Origin: Mucilaginibacter sp.
GTDB taxonomy: Bacteria > Bacteroidota > Bacteroidia > Sphingobacteriales > Sphingobacteriaceae
Assembly (NCBI GenBank): GCA_028287865.1
Contig: JAQBOU010000181.1
Span: 1 to 33,170 of the forward strand
Direction: 5' to 3'
Length of the DNA: 33,170 nucleotides
A model generated the notes under the pieces. That model saw only the letters and a list, made by a program, of their open reading frames with translations. It was not told where the DNA came from and ran no database searches. Made by a program: the position numbers and the translations under genes. Of this stretch, positions 24,333 to 32,377 are shown in pieces. How positions within the stretch are numbered: the stretch's first letter is position 1; every line of letters starts with the position of its first letter.

Positions 24333-25907
24333 TTATAGTTGTGTTTTAATACTTGTTTGTAATCCATAAACAGTCCTGGTTCTTGCTTCTAAATTAATGT
24401 TCAGCATTTTCTGCGTAGCTTTAATGGCGCAAACCGTCTGATCTGAATCCAATCCCCTGGTTATAAATTTTTTGTGGCCAATTTCCCAGGTAATAATGGT
24501 TTCGCACAAGGCGTCAGAACTGCTGCCCGGCGCTATTCGTACGGCATAATCAGTCAACTTTGGTAAACATCTTTCTTTCTTAGCGTAAACCTTTGCCAGC
24601 GCATTCATAAAAGCATCAAACTGGCCATCACCCTGCGCATTCTCTTCAAATTTTTCTCCATCTATCTTTACACAAATCGTTGCCGACGGGCGTAAACCCA
24701 TCGCATTCATTAATACATAAGATTCAACAATAACCTTATCTTCATAAAGATTGCTATCCAAAACATCTGAAATAATATAGGGCAAGTCTTCCCTGGTTAC
24801 AGTTTCCTTCTTATCGCCTAATTCAATAACACGCTGGGTAACTTTTTTCAAGTCGGCATCATTTAGTTTTAAGCCTAATTCCTGCAGGTTTTTCTCAATG
24901 TTTGCCTTGCCCGATGTTTTTCCGAGTGCATATTCCCGCTTTCTTCCAAATCGTTCAGGAAGCAGGTCGTTAAAATATAAATTGTTTTTATTGTCGCCAT
25001 CAGCATGGATACCTGCTGTTTGTGTAAATACATTATCCCCAACAATTGGCTTATTCGACGGAATTCTAACTCCCGAAAATGTTTCAACAAGCTTACTCAC
25101 CTTATAGATAGAGGATTCTTTAAGTCCTATCTCAACCTCCGGTGCAAAATCATGGATCACAGCAACAGCACTGGCCATAGCAGCATTTCCCGCCCTTTCG
25201 CCCATGCCATTTACTGTTAAATGTAAACCGTGTACCCCCGCTCTTACGGCTTCCAGCACATTTGCCGTTCCCAGATCATAATCATTATGCGCATGGAAAT
25301 CAAAATGAAGGCCTGGATACTTTGCTATAATTGCTGTTAAAAATTTAAAAGTTTCGGCAGGTGTTAAGATGCCCAATGTATCCGGCAACAATATGCGTTT
25401 TACCGGTTGCCCGGCCAAAAAATCCAGGAACCGGAATACATATTCGGGTGAGTTACGCATGCCATTGCTCCAGTCTTCCAGATACACATTTGTTGCAATG
25501 TTGTTACTTTCAGCTAATTCAATAACATGCTTTATTTCAGCAAAATGCTGTTCAGGTGTTTTTTTAAGCTGATGGGTTAAATGATTCATTGAGCCTTTGG
25601 TTAAAAGGTTCTGAACTTTAACGCCTGATGTTACCATCCAGTCGATAGAAACGCCATTGTCTACAAATGTTAATACTTCTATACGGTTTGTATAGCCATT
25701 ATTTTTTGCCCAGTTTAAAATGGTTTTAACCGCCTGGAATTCTCCTTCAGACACCCTGGCAGAAGCAATTTCAACCCTGTCAACATTGAGCTCTTCTAAT
25801 AATAATTGGGTTATGGTGAGCTTTTCAGATACAGAAAAAGACACTCCCGATGTTTGTTCTCCATCGCGAAGCGTAGTGTCCATTATCTCTATTTTCCTTC
25901 TTTCCAT
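24333..25907 (-). CDS. cimA: (R)-citramalate synthase-like enzyme (LeuA family, with regulatory domain)
   Basis: A 524-residue LeuA-family enzyme. The TIM-barrel start [17 protein letters not shown] gives R14 and D15, and HAHNDYDL supplies metal ligands H205 and H207. The C-terminal LeuA dimer/allosteric domain (about 380-520) is present. Blocks such as NVDRVEIASARVS, NLLTKGSMNHL and NVYLEDWSNGMRNSPEYV resemble the Leptospira citramalate synthase, recalled from memory. Residues at the positions described there for the pyruvate pocket (Leu81, Leu104, Tyr144) are L79, L102 and Y142 here, with a constant offset of two. It would condense pyruvate and acetyl-CoA to citramalate for a threonine-free isoleucine route. 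The classic leuA is also present at 28075, which supports a separate role. A second isopropylmalate synthase remains possible. Confidence 0.78.
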   Translation of the reverse strand: MERRKIEIMDTTLRDGEQTSGVSFSVSEKLTITQLLLEELNVDRVEIASARVSEGEFQAVKTILNWAKNNGYTNRIEVLTFVDNGVSIDWMVTSGVKVQNLLTKGSMNHLTHQLKKTPEQHFAEIKHVIELAESNNIATNVYLEDWSNGMRNSPEYVFRFLDFLAGQPVKRILLPDTLGILTPAETFKFLTAIIAKYPGLHFDFHAHNDYDLGTANVLEAVRAGVHGLHLTVNGMGERAGNAAMASAVAVIHDFAPEVEIGLKESSIYKVSKLVETFSGVRIPSNKPIVGDNVFTQTAGIHADGDNKNNLYFNDLLPERFGRKREYALGKTSGKANIEKNLQELGLKLNDADLKKVTQRVIELGDKKETVTREDLPYIISDVLDSNLYEDKVIVESYVLMNAMGLRPSATICVKIDGEKFEENAQGDGQFDAFMNALAKVYAKKERCLPKLTDYAVRIAPGSSSDALCETIITWEIGHKKFITRGLDSDQTVCAIKATQKMLNINLEARTRTVYGLQTSIKTQL

Positions 25908-25939
25908 ATACTGGAGTTTTTCGGTTTGGTTTGTTAGCT

Positions 25940-25985
25940 GAGTCAGGAATCAGGGGTCAAGAAAGAATATCTTGAATCTTGACTC
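25940..25985. repeat. Word-type inverted repeat between leuD and cimA
   Basis: GAGTCAGGAATCAGG (25940-25954) and CTTGAATCTTGACTC (25971-25985) are complementary at 12 of 15 positions, with an inner GTCAAGA at 25956. It lies in the 97-nt leuD-cimA gap and resembles the other spacer palindromes in this window in design but not in sequence. Confidence 0.45.
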
Positions 25986-26004
25986 TAATATTCCTTGTTC
26001 TGTT

Positions 26005-26601
26005 TTAAAGCGGAAGATTTAAAGCAAATTCCTCAATTTCTGTTTTAATGCTTTGCAGGTAATCGATGTCATCAAAACCATTAAGCATATTGTCTTTTTT
26101 GTAAGGGCTGATCTCGAACGTTTCTTTTTCACCTGTAGCTAACAGCGTGATCGTTTGATCAGATAAACTCACTTCAATTTCTGTTTTAGGATCAGCGTGA
26201 ATTGCAGCGAAGATCTTTTCAGAAAACTCAGGACTAACCTGAACGGGTAATACGCCGATGTTTAAGCAGTTATTTCTGAAAATATCAGCAAAAAAACTGG
26301 ATACCACGCATCTGAACCCATAATCATAAACAGCCCATGCAGCATGTTCCCTGGAAGAGCCGGAACCAAAGTTTTTGCCACCCACCAATATTTTACCACT
26401 ATAAACAGGATTGTTCAATACAAAATCCTTTTTGGGTGTATTATCAGCATTATATCTCCAATCGCGGAAAAGATTATCACCAAACCCAACACGTTCTGTT
26501 GCTTTTAAAAAGCGCGCCGGAATTAATTGATCGGTATCCACATTTTCTATAGGAAGCGGAACTGCGGTGCTTCTTAGTATATTAAATTTATCGTAAGCCA
26601 T
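26005..26601 (-). CDS. leuD: 3-isopropylmalate dehydratase small subunit
   Basis: A 198-residue swivelling-domain subunit of isopropylmalate isomerase. It shows [50 protein letters not shown] and [17 protein letters not shown], all LeuD signatures. It pairs with LeuC, encoded just upstream, to move the hydroxyl group of isopropylmalate. ATG at 26601 (MAYDKFNIL) fits the family start. An upstream in-frame ATG at 26661 would add 20 residues ([12 protein letters not shown]...) that look like translated spacer words rather than protein, so it was not used. Confidence 0.94.
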   Translation of the reverse strand: MAYDKFNILRSTAVPLPIENVDTDQLIPARFLKATERVGFGDNLFRDWRYNADNTPKKDFVLNNPVYSGKILVGGKNFGSGSSREHAAWAVYDYGFRCVVSSFFADIFRNNCLNIGVLPVQVSPEFSEKIFAAIHADPKTEIEVSLSDQTITLLATGEKETFEISPYKKDNMLNGFDDIDYLQSIKTEIEEFALNLPL

Positions 26602-26664
26602 TTTATTATTATTTGATTTTACAGATTTCTTCGTGGCTTTTGACCACTCACTATTAACCATTAA

Positions 26665-28071
26665 CTAAACAAGTTCTTCAATTAACGTTCTTGGGTCTGT
26701 AACCACACCTGTTACAGCGGCGGCGGCAGCTACTAACGGGCTGGCCAACATAGTTCTTGAACCGGGGCCTTGTCTTCCTTCAAAGTTTCTGTTGGATGTG
26801 CTTACCGCATATTTTCCGGCCGGGACCTTATCATCGTTCATGGCTAAACAGGCAGAACAACCCGGCTGACGTAATGAGAAGCCGGCTTCAGTTAAAATAT
26901 CCAATAAACCTTCTTCTTTAATTTGTGCTTCAACAATATGAGAGCCGGGAACCAACCATACTGTCACATCATCGGCTTTATGTTTGCCTTTTACAAGGGA
27001 TGTAAATGCCCTGAAATCTTCAATGCGGCCATTTGTACAACTGCCAACAAAAACAAAGTCTACTTTTTTGCCTATCATAGATTCCCCTTCCGAGAAGCCC
27101 ATATAGTTTAATGATTTAGCGTATGTTGTTGCGCCACCTTCTGCATGTGCGGCATCCGGAATATCATGAGAAATTCCCATTCCCATTCCCGGATTTGTTC
27201 CATAAGTGATCATTGGTTCAATAGCAGAACCATCGAAAGTTAATTCTTTATCAAAAACAGCATCCGCATCGGTTTTTAATGTTTTATACCATGCTAAGGC
27301 TTTATCCCAAGCTTCGCCCTTTGGGCTAAACTCGCGGCCTTTTACATAATTTATGGTGGTTTCATCCGGAGCGATCATTCCGCCGCGGGCACCCATTTCA
27401 ATACTTAAGTTACAAACCGTCATCCGGCCTTCCATGCTCATGTTTTCGAAAACATCACCGGCATATTCAACAAAGTATCCTGTTGCGCCAGATGTTGTAA
27501 GCTGAGAAATAATGAACAATGCAACGTCTTTTGGAGTAACACCTACACCTAATTTCCCGTTAACATTGATGCGCATTTTCTTTGGTTTTGGCTGCATGAT
27601 ACATTGCGAAGCGAGAACCATTTCCACTTCGGAGGTGCCAATACCGAAAGCTATGGCGCCAAAAGCACCATGGGTAGAGGTATGAGAATCACCGCAAACA
27701 ATAGTTGCACCAGGCTGCGTAATTCCGTATTCCGGACCAACAACATGCACAATGCCGTTTTTTTGATGACCTAATCCCCAGTGGCTGATGCCATATTCGT
27801 TAGAATTTGACTCCAACGCTTTTAGCTGGTTGGCAGAAAGCGGGTCTTCAACCGGTAAATGCTGGTTTATGGTTGGGGTATTATGATCTGCGGTAGCAAA
27901 CGTACGATCAGGATATAAAACGCTTATTCCACGGCTCTTTAATCCTAAAAAGGCTACCGGACTTGTAACTTCATGGATCAAATGGCGATCAATAAAAAGC
28001 ACATCGGGACCACCCTCAATTCTCCGCACCACGTGGGTGTCCCATACCTTATCAAATAATGTCTTGCTCAT
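26665..28071 (-). CDS. leuC: 3-isopropylmalate dehydratase large subunit
   Basis: A 468-residue aconitase-family subunit carrying the [4Fe-4S] cluster. Cluster cysteines are C345 in FVGSCTNGR and C405/C408 in [37 protein letters not shown] and [18 protein letters not shown] are family signatures. With LeuD it isomerises 2- to 3-isopropylmalate and could also act on citramalate. The start is 3 nt after the leuA stop, and leuD follows after 63 nt (or 3 nt if the longer leuD start is used). Confidence 0.96.
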   Translation of the reverse strand: MSKTLFDKVWDTHVVRRIEGGPDVLFIDRHLIHEVTSPVAFLGLKSRGISVLYPDRTFATADHNTPTINQHLPVEDPLSANQLKALESNSNEYGISHWGLGHQKNGIVHVVGPEYGITQPGATIVCGDSHTSTHGAFGAIAFGIGTSEVEMVLASQCIMQPKPKKMRINVNGKLGVGVTPKDVALFIISQLTTSGATGYFVEYAGDVFENMSMEGRMTVCNLSIEMGARGGMIAPDETTINYVKGREFSPKGEAWDKALAWYKTLKTDADAVFDKELTFDGSAIEPMITYGTNPGMGMGISHDIPDAAHAEGGATTYAKSLNYMGFSEGESMIGKKVDFVFVGSCTNGRIEDFRAFTSLVKGKHKADDVTVWLVPGSHIVEAQIKEEGLLDILTEAGFSLRQPGCSACLAMNDDKVPAGKYAVSTSNRNFEGRQGPGSRTMLASPLVAAAAAVTGVVTDPRTLIEELV

Positions 28072-28074
28072 TTC

Positions 28075-29277
28075 TTAATTTTTTATTTTATTATTCTCCT
28101 TTGCAAAAGATTGACTGTAAAAATTATCGCTAACAAGCAGCGATAAAAGGTCATCGTCGTTTATATCTAATTTATTATCGGCCAGTGTTAAAAAGTTCTT
28201 ATAGGTTTCATTCAGTTCGGCACGGTCAAGTTTATGGCCAAGCCGTTCCATGTGAAATTTCAGGGCATGCCTGCCGCTGCGTGCAGTAAGTACAATGGTA
28301 GCGCTCGGAAAGCCTACATCTTCCGGCTTAATGATCTCGTAGTTTTCACGGTTCTTTAAAAAGCCATCCTGGTGAATGCCCGAACTGTGTGCAAAAGCAT
28401 TACTGCCAACAATGGCCTTATTAGGTTGCACCGGCATGCGCATTTGTGTGCTTACCATGTGGCTCAGCTCGTAAAAGTTGCGGGTGTTAATGTTAGTATG
28501 TAAACCGATAGACGGGTGTGTTTTTAATATCATCACTACTTCTTCAATTGAAGTATTGCCTGCACGCTCGCCTATACCGTTGATGGTGCCTTCAATTTGC
28601 CTTGCGCCGTTTTGCAATCCGGCAATTGAATTTGCGGTTGCAAGGCCCAGATCGTTATGGCAATGTACCGATATAATGGCATTGTCGATATTTTTAACGT
28701 TCTCTTTCAAAAAGCGGATCTTATCTCCGTATTGATTTGGCAGGCAATAGCCATTGGTATCAGGGATGTTCACTACCGTAGCGCCGGCAGTTATTACCGC
28801 TTCAATCATTTGCGCCAGATAATGAATATCCGCCCGACCCGCATCTTCAGCATAAAACTCTATATCCTCAACAAAACGTTTGGCATATTTTACAGCGTCA
28901 ACAGCGCGCTCCAATATCTCTTCGCGGGTACTGTTAAATTTATGTTTGATATGCATGTCGGACGAGCCTATTCCTGTATGGATCCTTGGATGCTTAGCAT
29001 GCTTTAATGATTCCACTGCTACATCAATATCGCCCCTGTTGGCACGGGTAAGTGCGCAAACAATAGGTGTTTTTACAGCCTTTGATATTTCCACAACGCT
29101 CTGGAAATCGCCGGGACTTGATATAGGAAAACCTGCTTCAATAATATCCACACCCAAGGCCTCCAGTTCTTTGGCGATCTCAATTTTTTCAGGGGTGGTT
29201 AACTGGCAGCCCGGTACCTGCTCGCCATCGCGAAGCGTGGTATCAAAAACATAAACGCGGTTTGGATCGTGTATCAT
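28075..29277 (-). CDS. leuA: 2-isopropylmalate synthase, catalytic part without LeuA dimer domain
   Basis: A 400-residue enzyme that condenses 2-oxoisovalerate with acetyl-CoA, the first step of leucine synthesis. The [12 protein letters not shown] motif gives R16/D17, [14 protein letters not shown] supplies the metal His residues, and [19 protein letters not shown] and [13 protein letters not shown] are typical of bacterial LeuA. The protein ends about 30 residues after the accessory helices and lacks the ~120-residue C-terminal dimer/allosteric domain of the E. coli enzyme (about 520 residues). The stop codon is directly followed by leuC, so this is not a window-edge or frameshift effect that can be seen here. 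Leucine feedback through that domain should therefore be absent. Confidence 0.9.
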   Translation of the reverse strand: MIHDPNRVYVFDTTLRDGEQVPGCQLTTPEKIEIAKELEALGVDIIEAGFPISSPGDFQSVVEISKAVKTPIVCALTRANRGDIDVAVESLKHAKHPRIHTGIGSSDMHIKHKFNSTREEILERAVDAVKYAKRFVEDIEFYAEDAGRADIHYLAQMIEAVITAGATVVNIPDTNGYCLPNQYGDKIRFLKENVKNIDNAIISVHCHNDLGLATANSIAGLQNGARQIEGTINGIGERAGNTSIEEVVMILKTHPSIGLHTNINTRNFYELSHMVSTQMRMPVQPNKAIVGSNAFAHSSGIHQDGFLKNRENYEIIKPEDVGFPSATIVLTARSGRHALKFHMERLGHKLDRAELNETYKNFLTLADNKLDINDDDLLSLLVSDNFYSQSFAKENNKIKN

Positions 29278-29298
29278 TATTTCTTATTTAATATTTAT

Positions 29299-29351
29299 TT
29301 AGTATTGAGTAGTTAGTATCAAGTAGCAAGACTTTTTAATCCTGATACTAA
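29299..29351. repeat. Tandem 14-mers and inverted repeat upstream of leuA
   Basis: TTAGTATTGAGTAG (29299-29312) is followed at once by TTAGTATCAAGTAG (29313-29326), a tandem pair differing at 2 positions. TTAGTATCA (29313-29321) then has an exact reverse complement, TGATACTAA (29343-29351). The block lies in the leuA leader, between leuA and the GxxExxY gene. Confidence 0.5.
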
Positions 29352-29364
29352 ATACTTTTTTGTC

Positions 29365-29386
29365 TGAATCAGAATTTTAGAATTTT
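29365..29386 (+). repeat. Left inverted repeat flanking the GxxExxY gene
   Basis: TGAATCAGAATTT, then T, then AGAATTTT (22 nt). The reverse complement of the right copy has the same 13-mer and 8-mer, joined by AC instead of T. It lies 15 nt past the gene's stop codon. Confidence 0.6.
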
Positions 29387-29401
29387 CAAGATTTTCCTTT
29401 G

Positions 29402-29794
29402 TTAATTTTTTACAAGCTTTGATTGGTATTTTGGGTTGAAAATCAGTTTATACTGCAAGCTTTGGCTTCCGAAATTGATCAGTAAGCCTAAAGGGTAGTC
29501 ATAGGCTACAGTATAATTTTTAGCCTGCGCTAAATGAACATCTTCCAGATTTATTACTGCTTTTAATTCCACTGTCAATTTTCGTTCAATTACAAAATCT
29601 GCTCTTCTGGTACCAACATCTATCCCTTCATAAAATACCGTTTGCTCCTGTTCTCTTATAAAGCTCACACCTGCTTTGGTCAGTTCAATACTTAAACATC
29701 TTTGATAAATGACTTCTTGAAAACCATTGCCCAATGTGCTATGAACTTTCATTGCGCAGCCAATTACTTTATATGTTAATTCGTCTCTTTCCAT
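29402..29794 (-). CDS. GxxExxY protein (PDDEXK_3 nuclease-like)
   Basis: A 130-residue protein of the GxxExxY family. The naming motif is G24-F-Q-E27-V-I-Y30 in STLGNGFQEVIYQRCL. The PD-(D/E)XK-type core appears intact: D66 in RRADFVIE, then E76 and K78 in TVELKAV. LAQAKNYTVAYDYPLGLLINFG is conserved in the family. Members are predicted nucleases of unknown biological role. It sits between ilvC and leuA, where it has no metabolic link, and is bracketed by inverted repeats at 29365-29386 and 29830-29852. This suggests insertion as a small cassette. The reading frame is complete and in the operon's direction, so transcription can pass through. Confidence 0.85.
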   Translation of the reverse strand: MERDELTYKVIGCAMKVHSTLGNGFQEVIYQRCLSIELTKAGVSFIREQEQTVFYEGIDVGTRRADFVIERKLTVELKAVINLEDVHLAQAKNYTVAYDYPLGLLINFGSQSLQYKLIFNPKYQSKLVKN

Positions 29795-29829
29795 CTAACA
29801 GAACTGCTGATTTTTATTTTGCGAATTTT

Positions 29830-29852
29830 AAAATTCTGTAAATTCTGATTCA
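29830..29852 (-). repeat. Right inverted repeat flanking the GxxExxY gene
   Basis: Read on the minus strand: TGAATCAGAATTT, then AC, then AGAATTTT (23 nt). It is the inverted partner of 29365-29386 and lies 6 nt past the ilvC stop codon, 35 nt upstream of the GxxExxY start. Confidence 0.6.
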
Positions 29853-29858
29853 AACAAT

Positions 29859-30917
29859 TTACGCTTCTACTACCTGGTTCTCCGGCCTTAAACTGCGTAC
29901 AGTTTTGCCTGCCTGCCACATTTCGCTATCACGCAGCTCTTTTAATTCTGCATCCAGTTTTTCGCGGTAATCTGATTTGCTGTTTGAATCAATTGATTTT
30001 TGTGATTCAACGCCGGTTGCTACGCTTTTGTACAATTCTTCAAATACTGGTTTTGTAGCATCACGGAATTTTTTCCACCAGTCCAATGCACCACGTTGTG
30101 CTGTTGTTGAACAATTTGCATACATCCAGTCCATGCCATTTTCAGCAACCAAAGGCATTAACGACTGGGTCAGCTCTTCAACCGTCTCATTGAAAGCCTC
30201 AGATGGTGAGTGGCCATTTTTGCGTAAAACGTCATATTGTGCTGAGAAAATACCCTGGATACATCCCATTAATGTACCGCGTTCGCCGGTTAAATCACTG
30301 TATACTTCTTTTCTAAAGTCAGTTTCAAATAAATAACCGCTGCCCACAGCAATACCTAAGGCAATTACCCTGTCTTTTGCTTTGCCTGTAGCATCCTGGA
30401 AAATCGCATAGCTCGAATTTAAGCCGCGACCCTGTAAAAACATACGGCGCAGTGAGGTACCAGAACCTTTTGGCGCAACTAAAAACACATCAACATCAGC
30501 AGGGGGAACAATGCCGGTTTGTTCTTTGAACGTGATACCAAAGCCATGTGAAAAATATAAAGCTTTGCCCGGAGTTAAATGTTTTTTAACGGTTGGCCAC
30601 AAAGCAATCTGCGCAGCATCACTTAATAAATAGCATATAATAGTTCCTTTTTCAAGTGCTTCTTCAATTTCAAAAAGGGTTTCTCCCGGTACAAAGCCGT
30701 CATTTACAGCCTTATCCCAGGTTTTGGTGCCTTTACGCTGGCCAACAATTACGTTAATGCCATTGTCTTTTTGATTGAGCGCCTGGCCCGGACCTTGTAC
30801 GCCATAGCCAATTACAGCCACAACTTCATTTTTTAACACATCCTGTGCCTTTGCTAAAGGGAACTCTTCGCGGGTAACTACATTTTCTTCAGTACCGCCG
30901 AAATTTAATTTTGCCAT
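29859..30917 (-). CDS. ilvC: Ketol-acid reductoisomerase
   Basis: A 352-residue enzyme that isomerises and reduces acetolactate or acetohydroxybutyrate, the second common step for valine, leucine and isoleucine. The nucleotide-binding motif is VIGYGVQGPGQALN, unlike the GYGSQGHAHALN of most bacteria, and is followed by VGQRKGTKTWDKA. The C-terminal knotted domain shows EVYSDLTGERGTLMGCIQGIF and ANCSTTAQRGALDWW. The length is near class I enzymes (about 330-350) rather than the 491-residue E. coli type. The altered glycine-rich loop makes cofactor preference (NADPH or NADH) an open question. Confidence 0.94.
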   Translation of the reverse strand: MAKLNFGGTEENVVTREEFPLAKAQDVLKNEVVAVIGYGVQGPGQALNQKDNGINVIVGQRKGTKTWDKAVNDGFVPGETLFEIEEALEKGTIICYLLSDAAQIALWPTVKKHLTPGKALYFSHGFGITFKEQTGIVPPADVDVFLVAPKGSGTSLRRMFLQGRGLNSSYAIFQDATGKAKDRVIALGIAVGSGYLFETDFRKEVYSDLTGERGTLMGCIQGIFSAQYDVLRKNGHSPSEAFNETVEELTQSLMPLVAENGMDWMYANCSTTAQRGALDWWKKFRDATKPVFEELYKSVATGVESQKSIDSNSKSDYREKLDAELKELRDSEMWQAGKTVRSLRPENQVVEA

Positions 30918-30927
30918 TGTTATTTGT

Positions 30928-30962
30928 TTTTATGATTGCACCGACTTTTATGATTGCACCGA
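30928..30962. repeat. Tandem 18-bp duplication upstream of ilvC
   Basis: The 17-mer TTTTATGATTGCACCGA occurs at 30928-30944 and again at 30946-30962, so the unit is 18 bp. It starts 11 nt before the ilvC ATG on the minus strand. It could be a recent slippage duplication or a pair of binding sites. Confidence 0.6.
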
Positions 30963-31010
30963 TGCTTGGTTTTTACTTATATGGTTTATATCTGTTGTTT
31001 CTTCTATTTA

Positions 31011-31030
31011 AGACGCAAAGTATTGCGTCT
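31011..31030. terminator. Perfect 8-bp hairpin at the methyltransferase stop codon
   Basis: AGACGCAA (31011-31018), loop AGTA, TTGCGTCT (31023-31030). The hairpin abuts the methyltransferase stop codon, and a T-rich run (31032-31040) follows on the plus strand. For the minus-strand transcript no T-run follows, so it is not a standard terminator of that gene. Related GAGACGC...GCGTCTC palindromes are common dispersed repeats in Bacteroidota (general knowledge). Confidence 0.45.
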
Positions 31031-31609
31031 CTATTTTTTTGTTATAATTACTATGCCTGTTGCCCAGCCCATCTTTGTTAATGTAATGTCCTCACGGCTT
31101 TCCAGGTCGGCTATTAGTTGCGTTGCTTTTTCAGCATGCCCGGTTGGCCAGTTTTGCTGTGGCAGCATATCATCAATAATATAAATACCGCCTTTTTCAA
31201 CCATTCCCAGCACTTCGTCGAGCAATGAATATTTACCGGGCCAGGTATCAGCAAAAATAAAACTGAACTTTTCTCCCGCATGTTGCTTTATCCATTCGCC
31301 CCCATCGGTACATATCAGCTTCAGCCGTTTATCAACCCCCAGGTTTTCTTTTGCTATATTTAATAATGTTTCATCATTATCAAGTGATATTAATGTTGAT
31401 GCCTCATCCATTCCATCCAATATCCATGTAGTAGCTAAACCTGTGCCTGTTCCCAATTCCAGTAATTTACTGCCGGGTTTGGAAGCAGCAAGTGTTTTAA
31501 GCAAGGAGCAGGTCAAAACCTCCGATGGCATAGTAAAACCATTAGCTTCGGTAGCTTCCTTTATTGCATAGTAAGCTGATGGATATCGTTGTTTTATTTC
31601 TTCTATCAT
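31031..31609 (-). CDS. Class I SAM-dependent methyltransferase (O-methyltransferase-like)
   Basis: A 192-residue Rossmann-fold methyltransferase. Motif I (SAM binding) is KLLELGTGTGLATT, with the acidic residue of strand 2 in LISLDNDE. FIFADTWPGKYSLLDEVLGMVEKGGIYIIDDM resembles the motif IV-V region of catechol-type O-methyltransferases. There is no signal peptide and no recognised substrate motif. It lies inside the branched-chain locus between ilvN (62-nt gap) and ilvC (113-nt gap), on the same strand, so it is probably co-expressed although it has no known step in the pathway. Confidence 0.8.
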   Translation of the reverse strand: MIEEIKQRYPSAYYAIKEATEANGFTMPSEVLTCSLLKTLAASKPGSKLLELGTGTGLATTWILDGMDEASTLISLDNDETLLNIAKENLGVDKRLKLICTDGGEWIKQHAGEKFSFIFADTWPGKYSLLDEVLGMVEKGGIYIIDDMLPQQNWPTGHAEKATQLIADLESREDITLTKMGWATGIVIITKK

Positions 31610-31636
31610 ATGTTAGTCATTGGTCAATGGGTCATT

Positions 31637-31651
31637 AATCATTGAATGATT
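31637..31651. repeat. Short palindrome with tandem TCATT words
   Basis: AATCATT, G, AATGATT is a perfect 7-bp palindrome with a one-base centre. It follows GTCATT/GGTCAAT/GGGTCATT words from 31616. It fills the spacer between ilvN and the methyltransferase gene. Confidence 0.4.
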
Positions 31652-31671
31652 CAGAACCTTTCGCCTTTAGA

Positions 31672-32328
31672 TTACATTGTAAAAACTTTCTGCCCCTGGT
31701 TTAAATATTCGTTTTCTATCACATCTTCCCCAGGCTCTAATCTTTCAAATTCGCGGAGCTTGCGGTTAAAGCCGTCGCTGTCTTTAATAATTGCAACGCG
31801 TGCACTGCGCACAAATTCAATCAGACCGTAAGGCTGTAAAATATTGATCAGGTTATCTGTTTCTTCGCGATGACCGGTAGTTTCAAAAACAGTGTAATCT
31901 TTGCGGATCACTACAGCGCGGGCACCGTTTTCGCGTAATAGCCGTTCAACGCTTACCTTTTCGGCAATAACATCGGTTGATACCTTGTAAAGGGCCAGTT
32001 CCTGCCATATCACATCTTCGTTGGTATGGTAGTACACCTTTAAAACCTCTACCTGCTTTTCTATCTGGCGGCAAAGCTTGCGTACCACATCCTCCGATTC
32101 GGTGATCACGATATTAAAACGGTGGATACTCTCAATTTCTGATGGTGAAGTATTCAGGCTGTCGATATTGATCTTGCGACGGGTAAATATGATAGCTATC
32201 CGGTTTAAAAGTCCGATCTGATTTTCGGTATAAACGGTGATGTTAAATTCCTGTTTAGCCCCAGCCCCCTCTAAATCTCCTCCGGTAGGAGAGACTTGGT
32301 TATTACCGCTTTTATTATTGTTTTCCAT
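31672..32328 (-). CDS. ilvN: Acetolactate synthase small (regulatory) subunit
   Basis: A 218-residue subunit that confers valine feedback on IlvB. After about 26 residues comes the ACT domain (FNITVYTENQIGLLNRIAIIFTRR, NIDSLNTSPSE), then the second domain (WQELALYKVS, ARAVVIRKDYTVFETTGHREETDNLI). It is longer at the C-terminus than the ~160-residue E. coli type III subunit. Residues 10-24 (NQVSPTGGDLEGAGA) are encoded by a GC-rich repeat at 32258-32299. No alternative start codon lies between this repeat and the ACT domain, so the repeat must be translated. ATG at 32328 is 49 nt after the ilvB stop. Confidence 0.92.
   Translation of the reverse strand: MENNNKSGNNQVSPTGGDLEGAGAKQEFNITVYTENQIGLLNRIAIIFTRRKINIDSLNTSPSEIESIHRFNIVITESEDVVRKLCRQIEKQVEVLKVYYHTNEDVIWQELALYKVSTDVIAEKVSVERLLRENGARAVVIRKDYTVFETTGHREETDNLINILQPYGLIEFVRSARVAIIKDSDGFNRKLREFERLEPGEDVIENEYLNQGQKVFTM
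32258..32299 (-). repeat. GC-rich repeat inside the 5' end of ilvN
   Basis: On the minus strand it reads CAAGTCTCTCCTACCGGAGG and continues through GATTTAGAGGGGGCTGGGGC. It has an internal CTCC/GGAG hairpin and matches, in opposite orientation, the copy at 32347-32377. This type of CTCC...GGGG element is a common intergenic repeat in Bacteroidota (general knowledge); here it is read as protein. Confidence 0.6.
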
Positions 32329-32346
32329 TTTACTATAGTTTTTTTA

Positions 32347-32377
32347 ACTCCTCCCTTCCGGGGAGGCCGGGTGGGGC
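32347..32377 (+). repeat. GC-rich repeat filling the ilvB-ilvN gap
   Basis: ACTCCTCCCTTCCGGGGAGG followed by CCGGGTGGGGC. It holds a small CTCCC/GGGAG hairpin. Its right end (GGGGC) touches the ilvB stop codon. Its arms are complementary to the copy inside ilvN, so the ilvN start codon (32328) lies between two pairing segments. Confidence 0.6.

Noticed and set aside
26602..26661. Longer leuD start at 26661
   Set aside because: The extra 20 residues look like translated spacer words and precede the family-typical MAYDKFNIL start.
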